Assembly: GCA_029891345.1 (NCBI GenBank)
Contig: CM057003.1
Location: 9,056,209 to 9,120,208 of the forward strand
Direction: 5' to 3'
Length of the DNA: 64,000 bases
Source: Dryococelus australis
Lineage: Eukaryota > Arthropoda > Insecta > Phasmatodea > Phasmatidae
Of this stretch, positions 25,216-36,979 are shown piece after piece. How positions within the stretch are numbered: position 1 is the stretch's first letter; each line of letters opens with the position of its first letter. The notes beneath the pieces were generated by a model, which saw nothing but the letters and a program-made list of their open reading frames with translations, had not been told where the DNA came from and did not search any database. Made by a program: the position numbers and the translations under genes.

Positions 25216-25530
25216 AAAATTATACTTTGAACATTTTTAAGTTATTCTCTGTTATTAATTCATCACAAATGTTTTCTAAAGCAAGAAGAAAAATAATTTT
25301 ATATACACTTACCAACAATGTAGGATGTAATACAAGGCTATCATTTGTAATACTGTAAAATTATGTTATTTCAGATTTTACAAGAAAACAAGATTTTACA
25401 AATGATAGCCTTGTATTACATCCTACATTGTTGGTAAGTGTAAATAAAATTATTTTTCTTCTTGCTCTAGAAAACATTTGTGATGAATTAATAACAGAGA
25501 ATAACTTAAAAATGTTCAAAGTATAATTTT
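25216..25530. repeat. Long hairpin: two 135-bp arms, 45-bp loop
   Basis: The arms 25216-25350 and 25396-25530 are near-perfect reverse complements with only a handful of differences (for example TTATATACAC versus GTGTAAATAA, and CTAAAGC versus GCTCTAG). The loop contains ACTGTAAAATTATG. It is probably a recent palindromic MITE. Confidence 0.9.
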
Positions 25531-26109
25531 TAAAAAAATTTCATTGCCATGGGGACAAGAACTCACACCACTTGCATTACTAGTCTACAACCTTAAGCAC
25601 AAGACCAACTTGACTTACAAATGTTAGGCTTATTTTTATAATAGATCTAAATCCAAGTACTTATAAAATATTAAGCAACTTACTTTATTTAAAAGAATAA
25701 ATTTATTTAATTTTAAAGAGTTCTGTGTAACTGGGAAACATTAACATTTAATGAGTAATACGATAGCGTTTTATTTAAATTGTCGTATTATCATTATTTA
25801 GTTTCTTTGTTATAAGTTTTATACATTATTTAAACTTGCAATACATTTCTAATACATACAAACACATATTTTTGCACAGAACTATACATTTATATCACCC
25901 ATAGTTTTTGCACAAACAGCCATATATGGTTTTACGTTGTTGAGTGTCCGCCATTCTGCTGAGGCTCGTGGACACGGGTCAGTATAACAGAAACATTTAT
26001 TGAGGTATATTACAAACATGGCCCTTGTAGTTTGTGACAGTTGTCATGAATGTCCTGATTTTCAACTTTAAAATACCCCTGCCCACCCGAATTAAGAAAA
26101 CTACTGCTG
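25531..26109. other. AT-rich intron
   Basis: Nothing recognised. Confidence 0.3.
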
Positions 26110-26445
26110 TTCCACGTACCTGCGGGCTGTGGGAGCGGCCTTGTTGGCGGCGAGCGTGCGGCTGCTGGCGGCTAGCAGCGACGCCCTTGGGCGTGAGCCA
26201 CGAGCAACAGCGATACCACACTAGGCAGTTTTTCTCATATAGTGAGCGGCCGGCTGGCCCTGCCTCCTACGCACGGCAGGCCAGCTGAGGTGGCGCGTGT
26301 TGCGGCCACCCTCTGTACTACCACCAGTGATGTCATCCTGCCAATCAGTCAGTGATAGCAATCTCTGCGTCCTCTGTGTGCGCACGCCGATGGCGCGTCG
26401 CGTCCAGCACGACGTCAGTATCGCCTACGAAATTTCCTGTGTGCT
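26110..26445. other. CpG-rich island of unknown nature
   Basis: It is abruptly GC-rich (GGGAGCGGCCTTGTTGGCGG and following). Open frames read through on both strands, with no domain. Candidates are a solo LTR fragment or an intronic regulatory island; neither is proven. Confidence 0.3.
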
Positions 26446-28404
26446 GCCTTATTGGGACAAAAGTTTCCTGATTCGTCAGTGAACTCAAGCTACCCCTATA
26501 ACAAACATTCATGTCCACTTCTTTAATTTGACACATAATTATTGATTGGTTGAACAGTGATACTACCCCGATAGGTCGTATTGCTTGCTTTGCTGTATAA
26601 ATAAGGTCCTCACTTGCAGCTCGAGGTTGATTCACCACCTTCGAGGACAGCAGAAACAACCTTTAGATAAGTGAGACTTTGTAACGAAATTTAACTTGGT
26701 AAGTCAGTATGGCGAAAATTAGGCATATCACATTTTGTGATTTTAAATACGAGCTGTAAGTGCCATGTAGGTGAGAAATTTTAAAATTTTATTCTTCATT
26801 TGAGCTTGCTACCTAAAAGAAAAAAGTCTATCATAAAAACTTTAGAAAAACACATAGTTTCTCTGTGAAGTATTAATGAAAGATCAACTTATTTGAAATG
26901 TTATAAAGTTTCCAAAATATATAATGTAAAGGTGCAAATTTTCAGGCTAGGCATTTTAATATGCTTTGCAAATGCAAATGTGCATGAATAATTTTAATGT
27001 AACCTTTTAAAATTTTGGTTGGTCACCTGACCTATGGTTTAGCCAGGCCCAACTTTCGGATTAATTTATTGATAGATTTTGAAACCTCATGTAGAGGTAA
27101 AAGAATGGTCTACAAATACGTTTTGATCATTTTGGGCAAAGGTCTGGAAATGTTTGGCTGGTCATGATAGTTTTATATTTGGGCAAAAGTGCCTTGCAAA
27201 ACCCAATGTCTGCTCAAAGAATTAAAGTGTAACGGAAGTTGGGAAATATTGCCATTTAGTATATGGCAGAACTACTCTACTACAGTTTTTTTGCGAAAAT
27301 ATTCATATTAACACACACTTATTACGTTTTTCGTAACTGTCTGAATGTCAGTAGAATTGCTGTGTGCAATATTTTCCCCCTTTTGTAAAACCCTCGTTTT
27401 TTATTCTGGGGAATTTGTAGGCCAAATATTAATAAACTAGTGTAAATTGCGTATTGTGATATCGTTTTAAGTCTAACTATGGAAGATATTGTATTTTACA
27501 TAGTTTGCAGTCCTTTTAGACATATATTAATTTATAAGTTGGTATGTAACCAAACAAATTTCATATTGCTTAAAACATTATTGCCCATGTTTGGTGCTAT
27601 TCTATTGATTAAAACGAATGGAACGGAATAAAATAAAAAGAATATTTACAGTATTTCATGGATTTTCTGTGTTCTTATTTATGCTATGGTTTTAAATTTT
27701 GATCTGATTATGAAGTTTCTCTGCTCAACGAGGGTTCCCTTTGTGTGTTAAAGGTTTTTTTTTTAATTGCAGACGTGTTAAAGTCCACTTTGCAACGCCT
27801 TTGTGGGGACAAGGGAGTAGCAAGTTTTACAAACGAGTAGTTGTACAAGAGAAATATTTGTACTTTTACAAGTATTTGTAAAATTACAAACAATTTCTAA
27901 TTAAAAATTACAATCTTTTTACAGTGTGGTAATGACTGCTTCGTAATCGTATACCCAATCTAAGGAAACCACATAATTTCAATCTTAATTTAAGTCACGA
28001 CTAGTTACAGTGTCAGAATAGATCACCCTTTAAACGTTACTTTGCCGTTCCCGTTCTGGCATCTCATGAGTAGGTTTCATTTCAAGATGTATTCACGTCA
28101 AAACAGAACCGAAATAAATTAAATTTCGTGTCGACAAATTTAAAGGCACGCCTTAAATACGAATTTGATACATGGAACTACTGCTATCACTTCGCTGTCA
28201 ACATTTCAGAAAGCGTGCCTCTTAATAGTGACTTATTTTCAAAGGTTGATTTTAGAGGTGCTCATTTTACCGATTTGCAACTCTAACTCACCATGTCCAC
28301 CACTTTAAAGAATATCAGCTGTATTTTGTGCAATACGACTTGCAGGTATCCTATAAGTCGACACTTTACGGATAACGTTGACTGTACTGTGTAACCTCCA
28401 TTAC
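26446..28404. other. AT-rich intron
   Basis: An H1 right-end fragment (GTGCTCATTTTACCG) lies near 28258. Otherwise nothing firm. Confidence 0.3.
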
Positions 28405-28447
28405 TAGTTCCGTCTCTAATGACCTTCATGTTGACGAGACGTTAAAA
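28405..28447 (+). mobile_element. S2 SINE tail fragment
   Basis: CGTCTCTAATGACCTTCATG followed by TTGACGAGACGTTAA is the 3' tail of the S2-type SINE; no tRNA head is present. Confidence 0.5.
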
Positions 28448-29734
28448 ACCACCTGCCTATCTACGTACCTTCATCACTGGCCAGCTATCAGCCAATATAA
28501 CGCCTAGTTGACGGTGTTCCAATGTAATGTTCCTTCGGGTGAAGTTACGTGCAATCCGTTCTGATCGGTTGAGTAATTTTTCACTTCCCCTCCATAGCTA
28601 CAGTCAATTGCATAAACTTAATTACTCCTCCTTTATTACAAATAGTACTCACCAGATTTCAAAATAGTTACGTCACTAACTAACTGCTTAATAACAAGTG
28701 AGAAACAGGTGTATTTTCATTTTAAAAAATTGATATCGATATGAGTACCTAATTACATCTCGGAACAGACATAGACGGTGTCTTGTGGAACCCTTAGTGT
28801 CATTTACGAATTCGAAACATTTGGATAAATATTATTAATGAACAACTTTGGAAAACCCAGATTAGGATCTATTTTCTTCAAATTCTGTATCCTTCCGCAA
28901 TAAGTGTAATTAACATTTTAATGGATCTGAGCACGTTATTCATGCGCTGTCCAATAAAAACTGTGGAATTGTTAGGGAATATATAGTCTGTTCGCGGTTC
29001 CTTCACACTTTTCTGATTAAACCTTTGAAATATCAGCTCTTGTATAACATGTTTCGATTTTTTTTTTGTAATTAAGTTATTTATCACAAGTGTTTCATCC
29101 TTGCATTAATGTAAAAGTAAATTATTCTTGGTTAGGTTTAAATTTTATGTATGAATGTCAGGAGATCCACGGTTGCGGACTGCGCCATACGAATCTGTGA
29201 ACAAAACTGAGTAGAAAATACTCTTCGATAAAAATGCATAAGACCCTTCGTTTACGGAAAAAAAACGACATGAAAGGCCCAAAAACCACAGTAGCAAACA
29301 TGTGGTGTTCCAATTAGATAAATGTGAAGTGATGTGGCAGTGCTGCAACTAATGTGTCGGTCGTAAGACATACTGTAAGAGAGGCCACATGGAGTTCACA
29401 TGCAGTTAGTACTGGGATGTGGCAATGGCCATGGGTGCATCCAGCGGCCAAGCTCCATGCACGCTGCACGCATCCAACACGAGGAAAAATGCATAGCTAT
29501 GGGCAGAGCAAACTTCGAACACCTGGTGTAACGTTTAGACGTCTTGTACGCTGATGCTGTATGCTGTGCTTAAAGTGAAATAATGCCATTTTATCTATTT
29601 TAATGTCTTTTTTCTCGTAAATTAATGGGCTAAGCTTTTTTACCAAACGATATTTTCTACTTAGTTTTGATCACAGATTCGTGTCATGTAGACTGTATCT
29701 GCGAATTACATGACATTCTGTATTTTTGTAGTAT
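28448..29734. other. Intron with T1 transposon fragment at 28978-29060
   Basis: TATAGTCTGTTCGCGGTTCC at about 28981 is a T1 left end followed by matching sub-terminal sequence. A segment at about 28590-28700 resembles repeat R3 (63105-63425). The rest is unannotated. Confidence 0.4.
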
Positions 29735-29945
29735 TTATAGGGATGATGGAAAATCGCAAAAATGTTTTGAGTCAACATATGTTCTGTAACACTCTTAACT
29801 AGTTCATTCGTTCATGATTGGATGAGCAAGGTTCTGACTCGGCTATGTTATTTGCAGACCAGTCTTAACAACTTTCTGCCTTATAGTATCAGAATCCTCG
29901 TTTTCCCAGTGAAATGGGGTATTAGTTTCAAATACGCATGACAGC
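29735..29945 (+). repeat. Interspersed repeat R2, copy 1
   Basis: It is shared in reverse orientation with 51246-51465: GATGGAAAATCGCAAAAATG, then CTCGGCTATGTT, TTTGCAGACCA and TATCAGAATCCTC. Unknown class. Confidence 0.6.
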
Positions 29946-30054
29946 CAACAAGGAAATAAAACTGTCTGGCTTGTTTACAGTGCGTTCATTCCTAGCAAAC
30001 AGTCAACGTTTCCCGCGATAAACCATTATCTCTAAACATTTTATATATCATCAA

Positions 30055-30135
30055 CTAGCGACCCGCCCTGGCCTCGCTCGGGTGCGATTTACAAATATGG
30101 CGTTGTTTAGGTTTACAGCAAATATATACACTAAA
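30055..30135 (-). mobile_element. Possible Helitron 3' terminus
   Basis: CTAGCGACCCGCCCTGGCCT followed by CGCTCGGGTGC is, on the minus strand, a GC hairpin ending in CTAG next to an A/T pair. This matches a Helitron-type end. The body to the right is not defined. Confidence 0.4.
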
Positions 30136-30508
30136 TGCTTAAGGTAACTAAAATAGGATTAATAGTGTGTTCAAAAAGTCTTCGTAAGTGAACTTTAAAA
30201 GACAAAAATGTTTACTGTGGGTCATCCTTAAAAGATAAAATATGCTGTCGTGGACTTTTTGTAGACCTTTTTGAAATCTACAATTCTGTAGTACATTAAT
30301 TTGGTGTATCTCTTATGGTTTAGTTAGCGTAAGCCATGTAAGCGCCCGAAAAAGCGGCATTTTCCAACTTGATTAGAAAACGTCAACATTTCTCTACTAT
30401 CCTAACGTTAAATATCAACGTATTATACACCTAGACCTTCCACAAAAAATGCACTAAATGATGGCGAAAACCCAATCAAATTACATAAAGTAGTTTAGAG
30501 TACACAGA

Positions 30509-30919
30509 CAGGGTTTCCACCGGTCTGGAAAACCTGGAAAATAGGTAAATGTCAGAGAATTTGAAAACTGTCAGGGAAATGTCAGCAAATTCAAACAAGT
30601 TAGCTAAATGTCAGGGAATTCTGTGATATGCATGCTATATTTGGCAGTTCTGTAAATCATGCAACGCTGCCAGGATTAAATAATTATTTTTTAAATGACT
30701 GTGGACTAAATGCTTAGGCATTTTTCTGTGCAATCTATGTGGTGAGCAATTTTGTAAGATCAGAGAAGTATTTTGGTGTGAAAGTGTGTTATAATCCAAA
30801 GGCGACAGCCCTCACAGGTAAATAAAATGTTAGAAAAAGGTCAGGGGAAAAAGGATTTACTTGTCTGGAGATTAAGGAAATATCAGGGAATTTTTCCGAT
30901 GGAAATAGGTAGAAACCTG
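30509..30919. mobile_element. hAT-like TIR element
   Basis: The left end CAGGGTTTCCACCGGTCTGG resembles the reverse-complemented right end CAGGTTTCTACCTATTTCC. The interior is rich in TCAGGGAAAT motifs. No exact 8-bp duplication is seen; TACACA occurs on both sides. Confidence 0.5.
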
Positions 30920-31044
30920 ATATACACACGCGGCCGGGCGACTTTGTCTTATATTACATATAGGGGTGAAGGGTTTTTGAAATGTAGCTCACGTGATTGT
31001 TAACGAGTGTGTGTGCGGGGTGGGGTGGGGGGTGGTGGGAACAG

Positions 31045-31327
31045 ACCTGTTCCAGCGCGCCATCATGATGAGCGGCTCGGCGCTGTCAGACTGGGCGCTC
31101 ACGACGAACGCCATCCAGACGACGGCGCAGGTGGCCCAGGCTCTCAATTGCCCGCTCGCCGAGAACGAGATGGCGCAGTGCGTACGACGCAAGCGGCTCA
31201 GCGAGCTGATGGCAGTGCGCGTCGAGTCACGGCCCTTCACCACGCCCTTCGGACCCATCGTCGACGGCAGCGTCGTCGTCAACGACCCCGAGCAGCTCAT
31301 GAGCGTCTACCCGGACCAGTTCAGCAA
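31045..31327 (+). CDS. Neuroligin exon B
   Basis: This internal exon of 283 nt (phase 1 to phase 2) continues exon A directly: the G|AC split codon gives DLFQRAIMMSGSALSDWAL, the segment after the nucleophile elbow. It then carries a Cys pair (ALNCPL and MAQCVRR) equivalent to the first conserved neuroligin disulphide loop, and FGPIVDGSVVVNDPEQLM, the core of the esterase fold. The donor CAA/GTACGT leaves AA, completed by the G of exon C (Lys). The acceptor GGAACAG/AC is preceded by an unusually G-rich tract (GGGGTGGGGTGGGGGGTGGT) instead of pyrimidines. A diverged hAT MITE begins 74 bp after the donor. Confidence 0.95.
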
Positions 31328-31401
31328 GTACGTACTGTCACGTTGTCATACAGCTCGGCATCTCGGAACAGGATCAGGATCTCTGGCTAATCCTCTTTAC
31401 G

Positions 31402-31693
31402 TAGGGACAGGATCATTTCGCGAGTTCATTTCAGGACATGATAGAAGTCAAACACATGTACTGAAGTTGACTTTACAATTCGATCATGGTTTAATATACA
31501 CACCCTGGACGACTCTGAGCAAATAGCCGACTTGCAAGGAAACAAGCATCGAGTGTCATACTGCGAGGTGTGAATTAACACTGGCTACTCTATTGGGCAG
31601 CAGGCAATGAACAAACATCTGAGGCTCGAGTATATACATGACTGTGGAGTATAGCCTACAGGTCATTGAACTCGCGAATTTTTCCTATCCTTA
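31402..31693. mobile_element. hAT-type MITE, diverged copy
   Basis: It is a copy of 2278-2560: left TAGGGACAGGATCATTTCGC, right GCGAATTTTTCCTATCC. Shared interior words include CACCCTGGACGACTC and AATAGCCGACT. Its target duplication is no longer clear. Confidence 0.75.
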
Positions 31694-32295
31694 CTCTGGG
31701 GGAATAACTCATAGGTAGCTTAATGATACAAGGCAATTACAAAAACTACTAAATATTTTATTTTCCAGTCTTGTATAAAAATTATCTGAAATATCTTGTA
31801 CAAACAACTCTGAATAATTACTTGGCTCTTCCAAGCTAGTATTAACGTTATCAATAATTAAGAATCTTTAACAGAGGATCTCTAGGGTTCTCTGCGCGTA
31901 GGTTCGTTTCCGGATCTATCCTGCACCCAGAACCAATAATCTCCTTACCACTGATTCTTGACGACGCCGGGCCGGAGCTCCTCCACCTCATGATGTCGTG
32001 TAGTCGTGGTGATTGGTCGTTCAGGTCAACGTCTCTCTAAGACGTCGTTCAAGGATCTCGGATCGCTCTGCTGGGTTGCCCTCAAGCTTGGATGGCCCAC
32101 GATGTGGTACCGACAGAGTGGGTCAGAGAGTGGGATGTGTCGTCATGCACCAGCGGCCTTATATACTGTATGGCTGGCCGACATACAGCAATGTTTTTTT
32201 CCACCCTCGCGGCTCCCTAGCTCCCCTCTCCACGAGTGCACCAAGACAGCGCTCGGTCAGCGAGGTGCGGGATCAAGCCCCGCGTCCATAACACA
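31694..32295. other. Intron with GC-rich block at about 31900-32290
   Basis: No domain is recognised in the overlapping open frames. The GC-rich block may be an LTR or SINE-related fragment preceding the S1 SINE. Confidence 0.3.
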
Positions 32296-32478
32296 ATGGA
32301 GCAGAGCCGAAATGAAAGGGCGGGGGAAACGGGAAAATCCCCGAGAAAACCCGCCGACCAACGGAATCTTCCGGCACGATTCTCACATGCGAAAATGCGG
32401 GAGTGACCCGGCCGGGGATTGAACCCGTATTGCGTTGGTGGGAGGCGAGCGGGCTAACTGCTCGGCCACCGCGGCCCC
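32296..32478 (-). mobile_element. tRNA-derived SINE (family S1)
   Basis: On the minus strand the head GGGGCCGCGGTGGCCGAGCA and box B GGGTTCAATCCCC are intact, followed by the shared body (CGGCGGGTTTTCTCGGGGAT). The 3' tail is truncated. Confidence 0.8.
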
Positions 32479-32739
32479 GACGTGAAATCGCGTATGTCAT
32501 GTACGAGTAAATGCACGCCTTCAACGACTGACCACAAATCACATGGAAAACAATGATGTTTCTGTTCCAAGTCTTTCAGTAAAATGTGCAATGCACGTCG
32601 ACATGAGAAGAGTGACTGTTGAAGAACCCATCTCGTGTGATTTATAGCTCCAAAAACTGTCTTAGACAGTTCACCCGACGTGATAACTCAAATAAACACA
32701 TCAAGGCTAATATATGTAGTGTTTTTTTCGCCCAATGTG

Positions 32740-33210
32740 ATGACTTCGGTACCTCCTGTCAATACACTACGTAAAATGTTTGCATATGACGTGGGAACTC
32801 GCATTTTAAAGCATTGCGACAATGACCACATGCAATTTATGCAAGGCGATACTTTGAAAGAACACATCGAGATCTGCAAGGGTTCGTCTACTGCGAGCCA
32901 GCAAGTGATGTTGACAATACCGCCTGCTACATCGATGGGTACTGTTTCCGCAGACGATAATGACGACACAGATAACGCTACTGGCGGTGCGAGAGACCTA
33001 GAAGACATGATAAAGTCGGTATGTGTGGAATGTACACTTGAAAGGTGTTCGCGTGAGTTCTATGAACTTCAAAATAAACCGTTGTCAGCTCTAAATACTG
33101 GTGGGCATACAACTCATGCTTCAAAGAGAAGCAAACTTGATATTGAGAACGAAACAGGAGATGAAGACTCTCTGTCACCTGTCGAATCAGACGAAGAACT
33201 GAGCCGATGA
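32740..33210 (+). CDS. Open frame of 156 aa with a degenerate C2HC zinc finger
   Basis: Starting from the ATG at 32740 the frame is open to TGA at 33208-33210. I do not recognise the protein as a whole. An early segment HCDNDHMQFMQGDTLKEHIE followed by IC follows the C-x2-[C]-x3-F-x5-L-x2-H-x3-C zinc-finger pattern, with the second Cys replaced by Asp. The middle is Thr/Asp-rich; there is a Cys-containing stretch (CVECTLERC), and the C-terminus is acidic (ETGDEDSLSPVESDEELSR). Composition looks protein-like, unlike most frames here, but it lies deep in a neuroligin intron, next to an S1 SINE upstream and an interspersed repeat downstream. It could be a transposon-borne gene remnant, a retroposed pseudogene or a nested gene; no promoter or introns are visible. 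Confidence 0.4.
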   Translation: MTSVPPVNTLRKMFAYDVGTRILKHCDNDHMQFMQGDTLKEHIEICKGSSTASQQVMLTIPPATSMGTVSADDNDDTDNATGGARDLEDMIKSVCVECTLERCSREFYELQNKPLSALNTGGHTTHASKRSKLDIENETGDEDSLSPVESDEELSR

Positions 33211-33224
33211 ATTTCAATTTTTTT

Positions 33225-33420
33225 TTCTAACTACCATATTACTAAGTGTTAAGTGTATCCCGAAGATAGGACGGGAGCTAATTGCGTCTCAGGGCGAACC
33301 CCTTACGCCTACAAGGAAGGGAAATCATGCAAGGAGACATGCATCGCGACGGAGAGGGATTAGGCAGCCATGACTACCTCCTTAAGTGCACTTATAGCTA
33401 AAACTATACCTATGAAGAGG
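33225..33420. repeat. Interspersed repeat R4, copy 1
   Basis: It is shared in direct orientation with 58825-59060: ACTAAGTGTTAAGTGTA, ATTGCGTCTCAGGGC, CCCTTACGCCTA and a CATCGCG/GAGAGGGA block. Unknown class, starting just after the stop of the 156-aa frame. Confidence 0.6.
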
Positions 33421-34002
33421 GCTGGGAAAAAACTGGCATACACACCGTAAAAAACCAGCTGCCATGAAATAATTCAAAATTATTGCATGCATTGAATATA
33501 AATGCTATGGGAGAAAGAAGTGGACATTATTCTTTATTATCAGTAGAGATGAAATGACTAGTACAGAGATGGGCACTGTAGATGTAGTTCGGGAATGGCG
33601 CTGGTTTAACCAGTGATCCGATGCGCGAATCTGTCCGCCTTATACACCCCTAGAGACCGGGATGTCACGTGATCAACAGGCAATCACAAGAGAGCAATGT
33701 GACGGCACTCTTAAGAGAAAATTCTGAAAACACGAGTTACCTGTGCACTCTTCAACGAAATGATGGAAACTATAGCAGCTGTACCATAAATTGAGGAATG
33801 CAATTGAGGAATATACTGGAAAAAGAAATAGGGGAATGAAAAACGCGTTATGCTCCGCATCATTTAATAGGTATGGGATGTTTATTTCGAATTAAAACAA
33901 AATAACTCTTAAAAAACAAAAAATATTAATGTTTTATCATACCCAAGCATATAAAACCTAATGGCTACCAGAAATAAACATATGCTTGAAGAATTAGAGA
34001 GC
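33421..34002. other. AT-rich intron
   Basis: Nothing recognised. Confidence 0.3.
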
Positions 34003-34175
34003 TTAGCTGCCGAGCACCTTCGGGTACGTTAGACGAACCCGAGTCGACGGCTCCCGAGCATCCGCCGAGTCGAGCCGAAGGTTACCGAACTCGTCCGAGA
34101 CGAGCTGCAGACCGCCAGCCACAGCAACAGCCACACAGCTCCCATTAAAAAATACATTGGTCGAGACTACCCATT
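34003..34175. repeat. GC-rich interspersed repeat, copy 2
   Basis: Direct-orientation copy of 18250-18422 (GAGCACCTTCGGGTACGTTA, GAGCCGAAGGTTACCGA, GACCGCCAGCCA). Confidence 0.6.
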
Positions 34176-35007
34176 GTTCTACTACTTGTCTTCATCCATA
34201 ATAATTTCTCACTGCAATATCTGCTGTGCGCAGGTCATAGCCATTAGTAGTTTCACAATTAAGAGTTAACTTCATTCGTGACGTGGTATCTGGAAATGAC
34301 TACGGGAAGTTGAAGGTTGAGAATAGCTCTCGTAACTCCCAAACTCTCGTTGTTGCGCATCTTGAATGTTCATAAGGCATTCGTTAAAACTTCCAACATC
34401 TCTGAAGTTACGGCGTTTAGTATATAATTAGTCTTGTGGCCCAGGCCGATATAGTTAAACTTCTCCATTGTGTGCATCTATCTTTTGAGTGTCACATTGA
34501 GGAACATATACCGTTACCAAGAAGCAAAAATATGCATTTTTTTTTCTTCAAACTTTAAAAATATTTTCTCTAGCAAGAAAAATCACTGAAAACTAGTGGG
34601 AAAATTATAAATAAGGCTTTTAATATAACTAAAACTTTTGATTACTCAGCGTAATTTTTGCTACTAGAGGTAATGTGACATAAATTGAGGTGACACACTT
34701 TTTTACTTTTTCCATAATTTTTAGAGATTGAATACTTATGAGGAAAAAAAAACGACTTACCACGACTACGAAAAATATCACAAATACCGTGACTTACGTG
34801 TAGTTGCCTTACCTCTGACGTAGAATGAGCTGCCCCAAAAATTTGACAAAGCAAAGGGAAGAAATCTTTTATTTGAGTCCTATCATCTCAATGCGTTCGC
34901 TAACTTGGCAGTTTTCTGATTATACCGTTATGCTGCTGTTTCACTGAGTTTCTCAATTCGCTCTCACTATATACATGGCCGTCAGTTTTCGAACCAAGAC
35001 ATACCTG
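34176..35007. other. AT-rich intron
   Basis: Nothing recognised. Confidence 0.3.
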
Positions 35008-36979
35008 AAGATGATTATTAAAGTTTCTGGCACATCATTAGATCATGGGGGTGTTTGTTATGGTCAAACTGTTCACTCTGAAGATGATTATTAAAGTTTC
35101 TGGCACATCATTAGATCATGGGGGTGTTTGTTATGGTCAAACTGTTCACTCTGAAGATGATTATTAGAGTTTCTGGCACATCATTAGATCATGGAGGTGT
35201 TTGTTATGGTCAAACTGTTCACTCTGAAGATGATTATTAGAGTTTCTGGCACATCATTAGATCATGGGGGTGTTTGTTATGGTCAAACTGTTCACTCTGA
35301 AGATGATTATTAGAGTTTCTGGCACATCATTAGATCATGGGGGTATTTGTTATGGTCAAACTGTTCACTCTGAAGATGATTATTAGAGTTTCTGGCACAT
35401 CATTAGATCATGGGGGTTTTTTGTTATGGTCAAACTGTTCACTCTGAAGATGATTATTAAAGTTTCTGGCACATCATTAGATCATGGGGGTGTTTGTTAT
35501 GGTCAAACTGTTCACTCTGAAGATGATTATTAAAGTTTCTGGCACATCATTAGATCATGGGGGTGTTTGTTATGGTCAAACTGTTCACTCTGAAGATGAT
35601 TATTAGAGTTTCTGGCACATCATTAGATCATGGGGGTGTTTGTTATGGTCAAACTGTTCACTCTGAAGATGATTATTAAAGTTTCTGGCACATCATTAGA
35701 TCATGGGGGTGTTTGTTATGGTCAAACTGTTCACTCTGAAGATGATTATTAAAGTTTCTGGCACATCATTAGATCATGGGGGTGTTTGTTATGGTCAAAC
35801 TGTTCACTCTGAAGATGATTATTAGAGTTTCTGGCACATCATTATATCATGGGGGTGTTTGTTATGGTCAAACTGTTCACTCTGAAGATGGTTATTGGAG
35901 TTTCTGGCACATCATTAGATCATGGGGGTGTTTGTTATGGTCAAACTGTTCACTCTGAAGATGATTATTAGAGTTTCTGGCACATCATTAGATCATGGAG
36001 GTGTTTGTTATGGTCAAACTGTTCACTCTGAAGATGATTATTAGAGTTTCTGGCACATCATTAGATCATGGGGGTGTTTGTTATGGTCAAACTGTTCACT
36101 CTGAAGATGATTATTAAAGTTTCTGGCACATCATTAGATCATGGGGGTGTTTGTTATGGTCAAACTGTTCACTCTGAAGATGATTATTAAAGTTTCTGGC
36201 ACATCATTAGATCATGGGGGTGTTTGTTATGGTCAAACTGTTCACTCTGAAGATGATTATTAAAGTTTCTGGCACATCATTAGATCATGGGGGTGTTTGT
36301 TATGGTCAAACTGTTCACTCTGAAGATGATTATTAGAGTTTCTGGCACATCATTAGATCATGGGGGTGTTTGTTATGGTCAAACTGTTCACTCTGAAGAT
36401 GATTATTAGAGTTTCTGGCACATCATTAGATCATGGGGGTGTTTGTTATGGTCAAACTGTTCACTCTGAAGATGATTATTAAAGTTTCTGGCACATCATT
36501 AGATCATGGGGGTGTTTGTTATGGTCAAACTGTTCACTCTGAAGATGATTATTAAAGTTTCTGGCACATCATTAGATCATGGGTCTGTTTGTTATGGTCA
36601 AACTGTTCACTCTGAAGATGATTATTAAAGTTTCTGGCACATCATTAGATCATGGGGGTGTTTGTTATGGTCAAACTGTTCACTCTGAAGATGATTATTA
36701 GAGTTTCTGGCACATCATTAGATCATGGGGGTGTTTGTTATGGTCAAACTGTTCACTCTGAAGATGATTATTAGAGTTTCTGGCACATCATTAGATCATG
36801 GGGGTGATTGTTATGGTCAAACTGTTCACTCTGAAGATGATTATTAGAGTTTCTGGCACATCATTAGATCATGGGGGTGTTTGTTATGGTCAAACTGTTC
36901 ACTCTGAAGATGATTATTAAAGTTTCTGGCACATCATTAGATCATGGGGGTGTTTGTTATGGTCAAACTGTTCACTCTG
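35008..36979. repeat. 73-bp satellite, 27 copies
   Basis: The unit begins AAGATGATTATTAAAGTTTC and ends AACTGTTCACTCTG. Twenty-seven copies run head to tail with very high identity. Two main variants, ATTATTAAAG and ATTATTAGAG, occur in blocks. One copy (starting 35373) has a 1-bp insertion, and copy 13 is the most diverged (GGTTATTGGAG). A period of 73 with in-unit stops argues against coding. Confidence 0.98.

Noticed and set aside
31007..31390. Alternative +1-frame product in exon B
   Set aside because: The GC-rich exon is open in several frames; only the frame giving DLFQRAIMMSGSA fits neuroligin and the splice phases.
35008..36979. 73-bp array as a CRISPR array
   Set aside because: Units are contiguous with no unique spacers and the setting is a eukaryotic intron; it is a satellite.
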